From an uncultured Oscillospiraceae bacterium (GTDB lineage: Bacteria > Bacillota > Clostridia > Oscillospirales > Oscillospiraceae), in contig CATLFX010000006.1 in assembly GCA_949935795.1 (NCBI GenBank), forward strand, positions 1 to 64,000: a stretch of 64,000 bases of DNA. Reading direction: 5' to 3'. Under the pieces are notes generated by a model. The model searched no databases, had not been told where the DNA came from, and saw only the letters and a program-made list of their open reading frames with translations. Positions 28,893 to 39,449 of this stretch are shown here, one piece after another; the stretch's first letter is position 1, and every line of letters begins with the position of its first letter. The position numbers and the translations under genes are program-made.

Positions 28893-28928
28893 TTCCGCTC
28901 AGCGCACAGCCTATAAAGCGATCTATCT

Positions 28929-29336
28929 TTATACCTCACCCGGGTGCGGCAGCTGGGTGCTGGTGATAAAGGTCAGTCCATCCGCCCCGCCCCGGGCGGT
29001 GACATACCAGCGCTCCCCCTCGGGCGGGGCCTTGTCGATGGTGAGGGAGGCCAGCGCCCCCTCCACCACATCGTTCGCAACTTTGTCGTATACATACACC
29101 GTCACCGGGTACTCCCCCGCCTCGAAGCCGAAGGTCTCCCCCCGCTTCAGGGGGCTGCTGTCAGCGTTCCGGGTTCCCCCATTCTGATCCTGGAAGTCCA
29201 CCACTACCTCCACAATCACCGCATCCGACTGGTTGACGAACACCAGGTCGTAGTCGATCACATCGCCGGCACTGCCGCAGCCGGACAGGGCGGCAAGGCA
29301 CAGCGCCGCCAAAAACAGGCAAAGCATTTTCTTCAT
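28929..29336 (-). CDS. lipoprotein of unknown function
   Basis: 135 residues. Signal sequence with lipobox LSGC (Cys at about 20), so it is lipid-anchored on the outer face of the membrane. The remaining 115 residues are predicted beta-rich (IDYDLVFVNQSDAVIVEVVVDF, then YPVTVYVYDKV), resembling a small Ig-like sandwich. No family recognised. It is 14 bases after another lipoprotein gene, probably one operon. Confidence 0.7.
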   Translation of the reverse strand: MKKMLCLFLAALCLAALSGCGSAGDVIDYDLVFVNQSDAVIVEVVVDFQDQNGGTRNADSSPLKRGETFGFEAGEYPVTVYVYDKVANDVVEGALASLTIDKAPPEGERWYVTARGGADGLTFITSTQLPHPGEV

Positions 29337-29350
29337 CGTGATAATCCTCC

Positions 29351-29812
29351 TTACGTGTCGAATTCGTAGTAGTACAGCCGCTCATTTTTGCTGTCATACA
29401 CCGCCAAAGTGAAATTCCAGGAATAGAGCTGGTGCAGTTCGCTGTCGTCAAAGGGGTCCTGACTCTGGCTGTGGCGGTCATAGAAGTAATAGAATCCCTC
29501 CTCCACCCCCTCCGCCCCGCCCACCAGCTCCAGCGCCTCGGCCCCATTTCCCGACAGGGGCAGGGGCCTCCAGCCGGGGACGTCCGACAGCTGCCCGGCC
29601 AAGCCGCCGATCTCCACCTCCGCCGTGGTCAGGCCGTCGCCGTGGAAGCCGCCGTGGCTGTCCTCATAGCGCGCCAGCGTCCCGGCGGACAGGTCCAAGC
29701 CCAGCGCCCTGCTCATCTGGCGCAGCTCCCGCCCCTCCCGGAACCCTTCATCCCCGCCGCAGGCCGCGAGCACCGCGAAAAGAATCAACATCAGGGTCAA
29801 AAATCGTTTCAT
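29351..29812 (-). CDS. lipoprotein of unknown function
   Basis: 153 residues with signal peptide and lipobox LAAC (Cys near 18) followed by GGDEGF. The mature part has several Tyr-rich stretches (EEGFYYFYDRHS, NERLYYYEF) but no recognised domain. First of a run of three minus-strand genes with the lipoprotein and membrane protein below it. Confidence 0.7.
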   Translation of the reverse strand: MKRFLTLMLILFAVLAACGGDEGFREGRELRQMSRALGLDLSAGTLARYEDSHGGFHGDGLTTAEVEIGGLAGQLSDVPGWRPLPLSGNGAEALELVGGAEGVEEGFYYFYDRHSQSQDPFDDSELHQLYSWNFTLAVYDSKNERLYYYEFDT

Positions 29813-29840
29813 ACCACGTTTTCCTCTCTAAAATAGGCTG

Positions 29841-29871
29841 AAAAAGACCGCCCCCATGGCCGGAGGCGGTC
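29841..29871 (-). terminator. terminator of the HTH/DUF2975 gene set
   Basis: Minus strand stem GACCGCC/GGCGGTC with inner pairing and a T5 tail, 23 bases after the stop of the gene at 29894. Confidence 0.75.
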
Positions 29872-29893
29872 ATGCGGTCTCATTTTTTGGTTT

Positions 29894-30208
29894 TTAGCCC
29901 TCAGACGTCCGGAGACGGAACGCCAATATGCCGTTGAGCCCCAGGGCCACCGCCAGCAGCGCGCCTGAGCAAAGCCGGAACGCGTTGGCGGTGTCCAGGA
30001 AGGCGGAAACGTCCTCAATATCCGCATAGTGGGCCAGCTCAAACACCACCAGGCACAGGGACGCGGCACAGCAGGCCAGGCTCCCCATCCCCAGCATGGA
30101 GAGCGTTTTCTTCTCTTTTTTCAGGAACAGCCCCGCCAGGGCCAGGCCCCACGCCGCCAGCCCAAGCCCGAGCTCACCGACGCCGTGAAACGCGGTAGAA
30201 ATCAGCAT
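29894..30208 (-). CDS. small membrane protein
   Basis: 104 residues from the ATG at 30208, behind AAAGGAGGGG; the track form adds 13 residues overlapping the regulator gene. Three hydrophobic segments with a KKEKK loop between the first two. No family recognised. It is separated by a single base from the HTH gene and so is very likely co-translated with it. Confidence 0.65.
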   Translation of the reverse strand: MLISTAFHGVGELGLGLAAWGLALAGLFLKKEKKTLSMLGMGSLACCAASLCLVVFELAHYADIEDVSAFLDTANAFRLCSGALLAVALGLNGILAFRLRTSEG

Positions 30209-30209
30209 A

Positions 30210-30440
30210 TCAACCCCCTCCTTTCTCATCTTCCGCTTCGGGCACAAACTCCAAAATGTCTCCCGGCTGGCAGTCCAGCGCCTTGCAAATGGCCTCCAGT
30301 GTGGAAAAACGCACCGCTTTGGCCTTGTTGTTTTTCAAAATGGACAGGTTGGCCATGGTCACGTCCACCTTCTGGGACAGCTCCCCCAGGGACATCTTCC
30401 GCTTGGCCATCATCACGTCCAGGTTCACCACAATCGCCAT
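30210..30440 (-). CDS. XRE-family HTH regulator (YozG type)
   Basis: 76 residues. A compact helix-turn-helix with LDVMMAKRKMSLGELSQKVDVTMANLSILKN and RFSTLEAICKALDCQPGDILEF, typical of small Cro/YozG-like repressors. It is paired with a DUF2975 membrane protein just upstream and a small membrane protein downstream; this regulator/DUF2975 pairing is common in Firmicutes and may be autoregulated. Confidence 0.88.
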   Translation of the reverse strand: MAIVVNLDVMMAKRKMSLGELSQKVDVTMANLSILKNNKAKAVRFSTLEAICKALDCQPGDILEFVPEAEDEKGGG

Positions 30441-30450
30441 ACGCCGCCCC

Positions 30451-31041
30451 CTAGATGGTCAGATCGTTTTCCGCCTTGAGCTCCGCCGCCTGCCGGAACA
30501 GGGCGGACATGACCATGAACAACAGCCCGCCCATCAGGAAGATGGGGACGAACAAGGCGTTGTAGGTGAGCAGCGGGGCGATGCTCTGGTAGTAGGCGAA
30601 CCCCCAGATCAGCCGGGCCAGCGCCGCGCCAGAGATCACGAAACAGCACACCGCCGCCCGTTTCAGGCTTTTGGCGTTATCCAATACAAACGGGTCCCCT
30701 TTTAGAATTGTATCCAGCACCCGCTTGCCCTGCCAGAGAATGATGGCGGTACACGTACCGCAGGACAGCAGGAACAGGGTCAGCACCGGCCAATACAGGT
30801 CGTCCGCTGTCAAGGCCAGCATCCAGATAACAGGATTCCAACTGTGAATAGTGAAGCTCAGCCAAAACCCCACGCTCTCCCCGGTTAAAAGCCGCTCCAT
30901 GGTCTGCCCGTCCCACCTGTTCTCCGCCAGCATCCCCGCCAGGGTCGGCACGAAAAGCAGCACAATAATATTACAGACAAACACCACAATCACCATGACC
31001 CGCAGCACCCGGGCCAGCCTCTGCACGGAAGTCTGTTCCAT
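30451..31041 (-). CDS. DUF2975-type membrane protein
   Basis: 196 residues from the ATG at 31041 (AGGTGG upstream), rather than the track's 31092. Four membrane segments (about 12-34, 62-85, 98-125, 150-175). Residues near ILKGDPFVLDNAKSLKRAAVCCF match the FxxxN-type loop of DUF2975 proteins. Function unknown; it forms an operon with the HTH regulator 10 bases downstream. Confidence 0.75.
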   Translation of the reverse strand: MEQTSVQRLARVLRVMVIVVFVCNIIVLLFVPTLAGMLAENRWDGQTMERLLTGESVGFWLSFTIHSWNPVIWMLALTADDLYWPVLTLFLLSCGTCTAIILWQGKRVLDTILKGDPFVLDNAKSLKRAAVCCFVISGAALARLIWGFAYYQSIAPLLTYNALFVPIFLMGGLLFMVMSALFRQAAELKAENDLTI

Positions 31042-31165
31042 TTTCAACCACCTCTTGTCCCACAGTTTACCACCCGTTATATCGTTTGTCAAGCATTTTT
31101 TATTGTTTTTCGATAAATACTTGGCACAGAGAAGCCCCCCGTCATGGGTGGGGGGCTTTGAATGC

Positions 31166-32068
31166 TCAGTTTTCCCAGGGGTCGAACTCGTACACGCCGG
31201 GGACCATGGGCAGGGCCTGGACGGCCTCTTTCCCAGGCGAGCGCCGGAACAGTGCCTTGATCCCCTTTCGGTTCAGGATGGGGAGCAGGATTGCCAGAAT
31301 CAGGATAACCCCCAGGGCAATAACCGATCCCATACCCTCCTCGCCGCCCGGCAGGAGGCTGATGATCTGGCTGAAGCTGTTGAAAAACATGTGGGCCAGG
31401 ACCGACGGCCAGATGGAGCCCGCCCGCAGGTCCATATAGCCGAAAATGCACCCCAGCACAAAGGCGTAGCCGGACCAGACCGGGTGGCCGTGGCACGCCC
31501 CGAAGATGGCGGCGGACAGGAACATGGCCAGCCATCCCGGCATGGCCTGGTTCAGCCGGGTCATGATGAGCCCCCGGAAGATCACCTCCTCCACCAGCGG
31601 GGCCGCCGCCACCACGGCGATAAAGCCCACCACGCCGCCGGAGGTGATACCGGCGGAGGCGTCGCTGTAGCTCTCCAGCCATGCTTCCGGCAGCGAGGCC
31701 AGCACCGAGTTTACCGCCAAAAACAGCGCCGGGGCCAGACACACGCCGCTCCACAGGATGGGCCCGTCCACCCGCCGCAGCCACAGGGCCTCGCTGAACC
31801 TTTTCCGGCGAATGAGATAAAACAGCATCACGATAAACAGAGTCAGCATGTTGGCAATCAGGGAAAAGGCCATAGACTGCTCCAACAGCAGCTGGGTGAC
31901 GGCCTCCTGGTCCATCGTGCCCCCCTCCATGACCGTCTGGATGGCACTGGCAATCATCACCGGCAGCATCACCAGCACCTGAGTCCCCAAAAACAGGGCC
32001 AGATAACACAGGGATTTCAGCAGGGCCAGCAGCACTTGGGCCGCCCGCTCCCCTGCACCGGGTTTCAC
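31166..32068 (-). CDS. CPBP family intramembrane glutamic endopeptidase
   Basis: 300 residues with about eight membrane segments. The family's three catalytic motifs are visible: EEVIFRGLIMTRL (motif 1, Glu-Glu and Arg), FGACHG (motif 2, His) and a later SVLAHMFFN (motif 3, His/Asn). Known members process prenyl-CAAX proteins or confer bacteriocin self-immunity; the substrate here is unknown. Its start overlaps the sirtuin gene stop by four bases, so the two are co-translated. Confidence 0.88.
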   Translation of the reverse strand: MKPGAGERAAQVLLALLKSLCYLALFLGTQVLVMLPVMIASAIQTVMEGGTMDQEAVTQLLLEQSMAFSLIANMLTLFIVMLFYLIRRKRFSEALWLRRVDGPILWSGVCLAPALFLAVNSVLASLPEAWLESYSDASAGITSGGVVGFIAVVAAAPLVEEVIFRGLIMTRLNQAMPGWLAMFLSAAIFGACHGHPVWSGYAFVLGCIFGYMDLRAGSIWPSVLAHMFFNSFSQIISLLPGGEEGMGSVIALGVILILAILLPILNRKGIKALFRRSPGKEAVQALPMVPGVYEFDPWEN

Positions 32069-32787
32069 AGCGCAATCCCTCCCAGCACCTTACCGATGGA
32101 GTCGTGGATCACCAGGTCGGCCTGACCATCGTAGGGGGTGGGGTCCCGGTTAATGAGCACCAGCTTATTTCCCCGGTAATAGTTGATGAGCCCCGCCGCC
32201 GGGTACACCACCAGGGAGGTGCCGCCGATGATGAGCACGTCCGCCCTGGCAATGGCCCGCACTGCGCCCTCGATGGTGTCCTGGTCCAGCCCCTCCTCGT
32301 ACAGCACCACGTTCGGCTTCACCAGTCCGCCGCACACCGGGCAGCGGGGCACTCCTTCTCCCTGCGCGATGAAGTCCACACCGTAAAAGGTACGGCACTT
32401 GGTGCAGTAGTTGCGGTGGACCGAGCCGTGGAGCTCGTACACCGTCTGGCTACCCGCCAGCTGATGGAGGCCGTCAATGTTCTGGGTGACCACCGCCTTC
32501 AGCTTGCCCGCCCGCTCCAGCTCCGCCAGCTTCAAATGGGCGGCGTTAGGCTTAGCGTCCAGGCAGAGCATCTTATCCCGATAAAAACGGTAAAATTCCT
32601 CGGTGTTTTGGACGAAATAGGTGTGGCTCAGGATGGTCTCCGGCAACTGGTCGTATTTCTGGTTGTACAGGCCGTCCACACTGCGGAAGTCCGGGATGCC
32701 GCTCTCGGTGGACACCCCCGCCCCGCCAAAAAACACGATATTATCGCTGTCTTGAATCCATTTCTGCAATTGCTCCTGCGGCGACAT
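32065..32787 (-). CDS. cobB: NAD-dependent protein deacylase (SIR2 family)
   Basis: 240 residues from the ATG at 32787 (GGAGGGAACAGCC upstream); the longer track frame runs back into decayed repeat sequence. NAD site GGAGVSTESGIPDFRS, catalytic TQNIDGLHQLAG with the following ELHGSVHRNYC, and a four-Cys zinc site (CTKC and CPVCGG). It removes acyl groups from lysine with NAD as co-substrate and regulates metabolic enzymes. The acyl preference (acetyl or succinyl) is not clear. Confidence 0.9.
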   Translation of the reverse strand: MSPQEQLQKWIQDSDNIVFFGGAGVSTESGIPDFRSVDGLYNQKYDQLPETILSHTYFVQNTEEFYRFYRDKMLCLDAKPNAAHLKLAELERAGKLKAVVTQNIDGLHQLAGSQTVYELHGSVHRNYCTKCRTFYGVDFIAQGEGVPRCPVCGGLVKPNVVLYEEGLDQDTIEGAVRAIARADVLIIGGTSLVVYPAAGLINYYRGNKLVLINRDPTPYDGQADLVIHDSIGKVLGGIAL

Positions 32788-32857
32788 GGCTGTTCCCTCC
32801 TTTGTGTGGATTATAGCACACCGCGCCCAAAAAGAAAAGCCCTCTCCACGGAAGGGC

Positions 32858-32930
32858 GTGCCTGATAAAGAAGTTTTCTTTGTCGGGTGGCAACCGCATA
32901 ATACTACAGTGTCATGCGGTTGTCTTTTTG
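32858..32930 (+). repeat. inverted hairpin repeat, copy A
   Basis: About 73 bases containing GGCAACCGCATAATACTACAGTGTCATGCGGTTGTC, an imperfect hairpin. The reverse complement recurs at 33259-33332, so the two copies bracket the recombinase remnant. They read like the ends of a decayed element. Confidence 0.75.
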
Positions 32931-33140
32931 CTGTACCGGCTAAATTCCGACGAAAAATCAATCTCCCCGATGAAGTTATAATGTACGTCGATGCGCTGGA
33001 CACGGTGGCCGCCGGACTTATCGGGAGCATGGACAACGATTTTCTCCACAAACTCCCGCAAAAGCGCCGGGGTCAAGCTCGGTGGGCTGGGTGTACTTCT
33101 TCACAATTTTCAAAAAGCTCTGGACATTGACCGCCTGCGT
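32912..33140 (-). pseudogene. remnant of a serine recombinase C-terminus (DUF4368-like)
   Basis: Read on the minus strand, this stretch gives VQSFLKIVKKYTQPTELD, then after a one-base shift near 33070 LLREFVEKIVVHAPDKSGG and HRVQRIDVHYNFIGEIDFSS, ending at TGA inside copy A. This matches the C-terminal domain of Tn4451-type large serine recombinases as I know them. All catalytic parts are missing and a TAG precedes the fragment, so it is dead. It is a trace of a past insertion between the sirtuin and nifJ genes. Confidence 0.7.
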
Positions 33141-33258
33141 CTAAGCTCCTTGAACTAAGGATAGCTCTTATTTTTGGTGCTGATAATGGCTCTTTTTTTC
33201 CTGCCCTCCTGCACAACTTTTCGCGCCCTTTTACACAAGCTTCATTTTACCGAAAACA

Positions 33259-33332
33259 CAAAAAGGCAACCGCATGACACCGTAGTATCATGCGGTTGCC
33301 ACCCGACAAAGAAAATTTCTTTATCAGGCACG
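33259..33332 (-). repeat. inverted hairpin repeat, copy B (also nifJ terminator)
   Basis: Reverse complement of copy A with a few changes. On the minus strand the perfect-looking stem GGCAACCGCATGATAC/GTGTCATGCGGTTGCC is followed by TTTTTGTGTTTT about 50 bases after the nifJ stop, so it can serve as its terminator. Confidence 0.75.
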
Positions 33333-33382
33333 TGCTTTTTTGAGAGGGGCTGTTTTGATGCCGTTGAAATTGCGGGAAGCTC

Positions 33383-36928
<3,546 letters not shown>

Positions 36929-36949
36929 AGGCGTTTTTCCTCCTTTTCA

Positions 36950-36969
36950 TATGAGAACGTTCCCTCATA
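36950..36969 (-). promoter_or_regulatory. palindrome in the nifJ leader
   Basis: TATGAGGGAACGTTCTCATA on the minus strand: outer arms TATGAG/CTCATA and inner AACGTT, offset by two bases. It lies about 20 bases upstream of the start codon, between promoter and ribosome site. It could be a repressor operator; no family assigned. Confidence 0.35.
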
Positions 36970-36994
36970 CGGTCCGTTCCGTTTCGCGGTAAAT

Positions 36995-37023
36995 AGTCTA
37001 TCACATCCCTCATGAATTTGCAA
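36995..37023 (-). promoter_or_regulatory. nifJ promoter
   Basis: Minus strand TTGCAA, 17 bases, TAGACT. The 5' leader is about 60 bases and includes AAAAGGAGG. Confidence 0.6.
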
Positions 37024-37104
37024 TTGAAAATGCTCATTTTTTCCGTAAAGTTTCTGCGGAATTCGGCTTTCCAATCCTTTCCTGCCAGGCGCTCCCGGCG
37101 GGCC

Positions 37105-37133
37105 TTGCGAAATGGGACAAATCGTGGTAAAGT
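37105..37133 (+). promoter_or_regulatory. promoter of the comM-like gene
   Basis: TTGCGA, 17 bases, TAAAGT, then GGAAAGGAGG before the ATG at 37163. Confidence 0.5.
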
Positions 37134-37162
37134 ATTGAAAAAAGGAAAGGAGGCCCGCGCTT

Positions 37163-38686
37163 ATGGTTTGCAATGTGACCTCCCTGGGGCTGAACGGGGT
37201 GGCGGGCTATCCAGTGACCGCCGAGTGCGCCCTGTCCGGGGGCCTGCCCGCTTTCGACGTGGTGGGCCTGCCCGACGCCGCCGTCAAGGAGGCCCGGGAG
37301 CGGGTGCGCTCGGCCATCAAGTCCAGCGGGTTTGACTTCCCCGTCTCCCGCATCACGGTGAACCTGGCCCCCGCCGACCGGCGCAAGGCGGGCACGGTGT
37401 ACGACCTGCCCATCCTGGTGGGCATTTTGGCCGCTGGGAGTCAGCTTTCCCTGAAAGAGGAGAAAAATTCCGCTTTTATTGGAGAGCTGTCCCTGGACGG
37501 GCGGCTGAGGCCGGTGTCCGGGGTACTGCCCATGGCGCTGGCGGCCCAGCGGGCGGGCATACGCCGCCTGTTCGTCCCCGCCGACAACGCCCCCGAGGCC
37601 ACTTTGGCCGACGGGCTGGAAGTTCTCCCAGTCCGCACGGTGGAGGAGCTGGCCCGGCACCTGTCCGGGGAGCGGCCCATCTCCCCCGCCCCGGCGTGGC
37701 GGGACGACCTGCCCCCCGTCCAGGGGCCGGATTTCAGCGAGGTAAAGGGTCAGGAGCAGGCCAAACGGGCGCTGGAGGTGGCCGCCGCGGGAGGGCATCA
37801 TGTGCTCATGTCGGGCAGTCCCGGCTCGGGCAAGTCCATGATGGCCAAGCGCCTGCCCTCCATCCTGCCCGACATGACCCGCTCGGAGGCCCTAGCCTGT
37901 ACGGAAATCTACTCCGTCATGGGCCTGACCTCCAAGGAACACCCCATGGTGCGCCGCCGCCCCTTCCGCTCCCCCCATCACACCATCTCCGCCGCCGGGA
38001 TGACAGGGGGCGGGTCCAATCCCCGGCCCGGAGAGATTTCCCTGGCCCACAACGGAGTTCTGTTTTTAGACGAGCTTCCCGAATTTCACTCCGACGTTTT
38101 AGAGGTCCTGCGCCAGCCCCTGGAGGACGGCCAGACCCAGATTTCCCGTGTGTCCGGCTCGGTGACCTACCCCAGCCGCTTTATGCTGGTGTGCGCCATG
38201 AACCCCTGCAAGTGCGGGTGGTACGGCCACCCCTCGGGGCGGTGCACCTGCACGGAACAGGCGGTGCGGCGGTACTTATCCCGGCTGTCCGGCCCCATGC
38301 TGGACCGCATCGACATCTGCGTGGACGTGCCCTCCCTGGATTACGACGAGCTGTCCGGCAGCGCCCCGCCCGCGGAGAGCTCCGCCGCCATCCGGGCCCG
38401 GGTCAACGCCGCCCGGGCCATCCAGGTCGCCCGGTACGGCCCCGACGGTCCCGCCTGCAACGCCCAGATGGGACCCCGGGAGCTGCGGGACTACTGCAAG
38501 CTGGACCAGTCCTGCCAGCAGCTCATCCGGGGAGCTTACGACCGGCTGGGCCTCACCGCCCGGGGATACGACCGCATTCTGCGGGTGGCCCGGACCATCG
38601 CCGACCTGGACGGGGCGGAGGACATCGCGGCGCACCATCTGGCGGAAGCGCTGCAGTACCGTCCTCCAGAGCATTTGAGAGCATAA
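37163..38686 (+). CDS. comM: YifB family Mg chelatase-like AAA ATPase (ComM)
   Basis: 507 residues. The N-terminal YifB domain reads FDVVGLPDAAVKEARERVRSAI and ITVNLAPADRRK. The AAA core has a Walker A loop SGSPGSGKSMMAKRLP near 218 and Walker B VLFLDELPEF; the C-terminal Mg-chelatase lid includes a MNPCKCGWYG Cys pair. In naturally competent bacteria ComM is a hexameric helicase that extends the recombining DNA branch. Whether this organism is competent is unknown. Monocistronic; a terminator follows. Confidence 0.93.
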   Translation: MVCNVTSLGLNGVAGYPVTAECALSGGLPAFDVVGLPDAAVKEARERVRSAIKSSGFDFPVSRITVNLAPADRRKAGTVYDLPILVGILAAGSQLSLKEEKNSAFIGELSLDGRLRPVSGVLPMALAAQRAGIRRLFVPADNAPEATLADGLEVLPVRTVEELARHLSGERPISPAPAWRDDLPPVQGPDFSEVKGQEQAKRALEVAAAGGHHVLMSGSPGSGKSMMAKRLPSILPDMTRSEALACTEIYSVMGLTSKEHPMVRRRPFRSPHHTISAAGMTGGGSNPRPGEISLAHNGVLFLDELPEFHSDVLEVLRQPLEDGQTQISRVSGSVTYPSRFMLVCAMNPCKCGWYGHPSGRCTCTEQAVRRYLSRLSGPMLDRIDICVDVPSLDYDELSGSAPPAESSAAIRARVNAARAIQVARYGPDGPACNAQMGPRELRDYCKLDQSCQQLIRGAYDRLGLTARGYDRILRVARTIADLDGAEDIAAHHLAEALQYRPPEHLRA

Positions 38687-38690
38687 AGGA

Positions 38691-38722
38691 AACCCGCCCC
38701 CAGCTGGGGGCGGGTTGTTTTT
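38691..38722. terminator. bidirectional terminator
   Basis: Perfect 13-bp palindromic stem AACCCGCCCCCAG/CTGGGGGCGGGTT with GTTTTT after it, between the convergent comM-like and DUF624 genes. Confidence 0.88.
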
Positions 38723-38726
38723 CAGC

Positions 38727-39425
38727 CTAGCCGTCCGTCTCCTCTTCCAGGTGGAACACGTGCTTTTCCAGCCCCGGCCAGGCGGCAAAGCAGGCGGCCA
38801 GCCAGAAGAGGGAAAACCCGATGGACGCCAGCACAAAAGTGGAATAGGGGTAGGCCAGCAGGTAGGCGGCGGTCAGCGCCGCCAAAAAGGCCAGCGCCGC
38901 CAGGTGCTGGGGCATACGCACCAGCACCAGCAGCAGGGCGCTGCGGATGGACTCCCCCAGCCCCAGCTCGGAGAACTCCAGCAGGGGGAACAGGGAGAAC
39001 AGGGACATGACCACCACCCCCATCAGCACCAGCAGCACCAGCGCCGGAGCGGCCCAGATCCCATTGTCCGCCATGCTCCGGCCATAGGCTGCGGCGGCAA
39101 AGCCGCTGCCCGCCAGCAGCAGGGCCATCACCGCCCCCGCCGCCATGGTCCGCCAGAAGCCCGTCCGGAAGGCCGACCACCAGTCGGGCCACAGGTCCAG
39201 GGGCTTTCCCCGCAGCAGGAGAACGCACACCCGGGTGAGGGCTTTCAGCGCGGCGGGTATGGTGACCAGGGGCAGGCAGAACAGGCAAAATAGAACGTTG
39301 GCCTTCACCAGCGTCCACCAGTGCCAGCGCAGGATATCCCACAGCAGCCTCAGCCCTTTTGGGCGGGGCCCGGACGGGCCCTCTCCCCGGCCGTTTCCCT
39401 CATACAGCGCCTGATACCACCCCAT
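38727..39425 (-). CDS. YesL/DUF624 family membrane protein
   Basis: 232 residues, five or six membrane segments; the opening RLLWDILRWHWWTLVKANVLFCLFCLPLVTIPAA is typical of DUF624 (YesL) proteins, which occur next to sugar ABC transporters and glycan lyases. The function is not established; a role in transport or sensing of the same substrate is a guess. Last gene of the lyase operon, 24 bases after the heparinase-type gene, with an AGGAGGGG ribosome site. Confidence 0.85.
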   Translation of the reverse strand: MGWYQALYEGNGRGEGPSGPRPKGLRLLWDILRWHWWTLVKANVLFCLFCLPLVTIPAALKALTRVCVLLLRGKPLDLWPDWWSAFRTGFWRTMAAGAVMALLLAGSGFAAAAYGRSMADNGIWAAPALVLLVLMGVVVMSLFSLFPLLEFSELGLGESIRSALLLVLVRMPQHLAALAFLAALTAAYLLAYPYSTFVLASIGFSLFWLAACFAAWPGLEKHVFHLEEETDG

Positions 39426-39449
39426 AGGGCTCCCCTCCTGTCATCTGTG

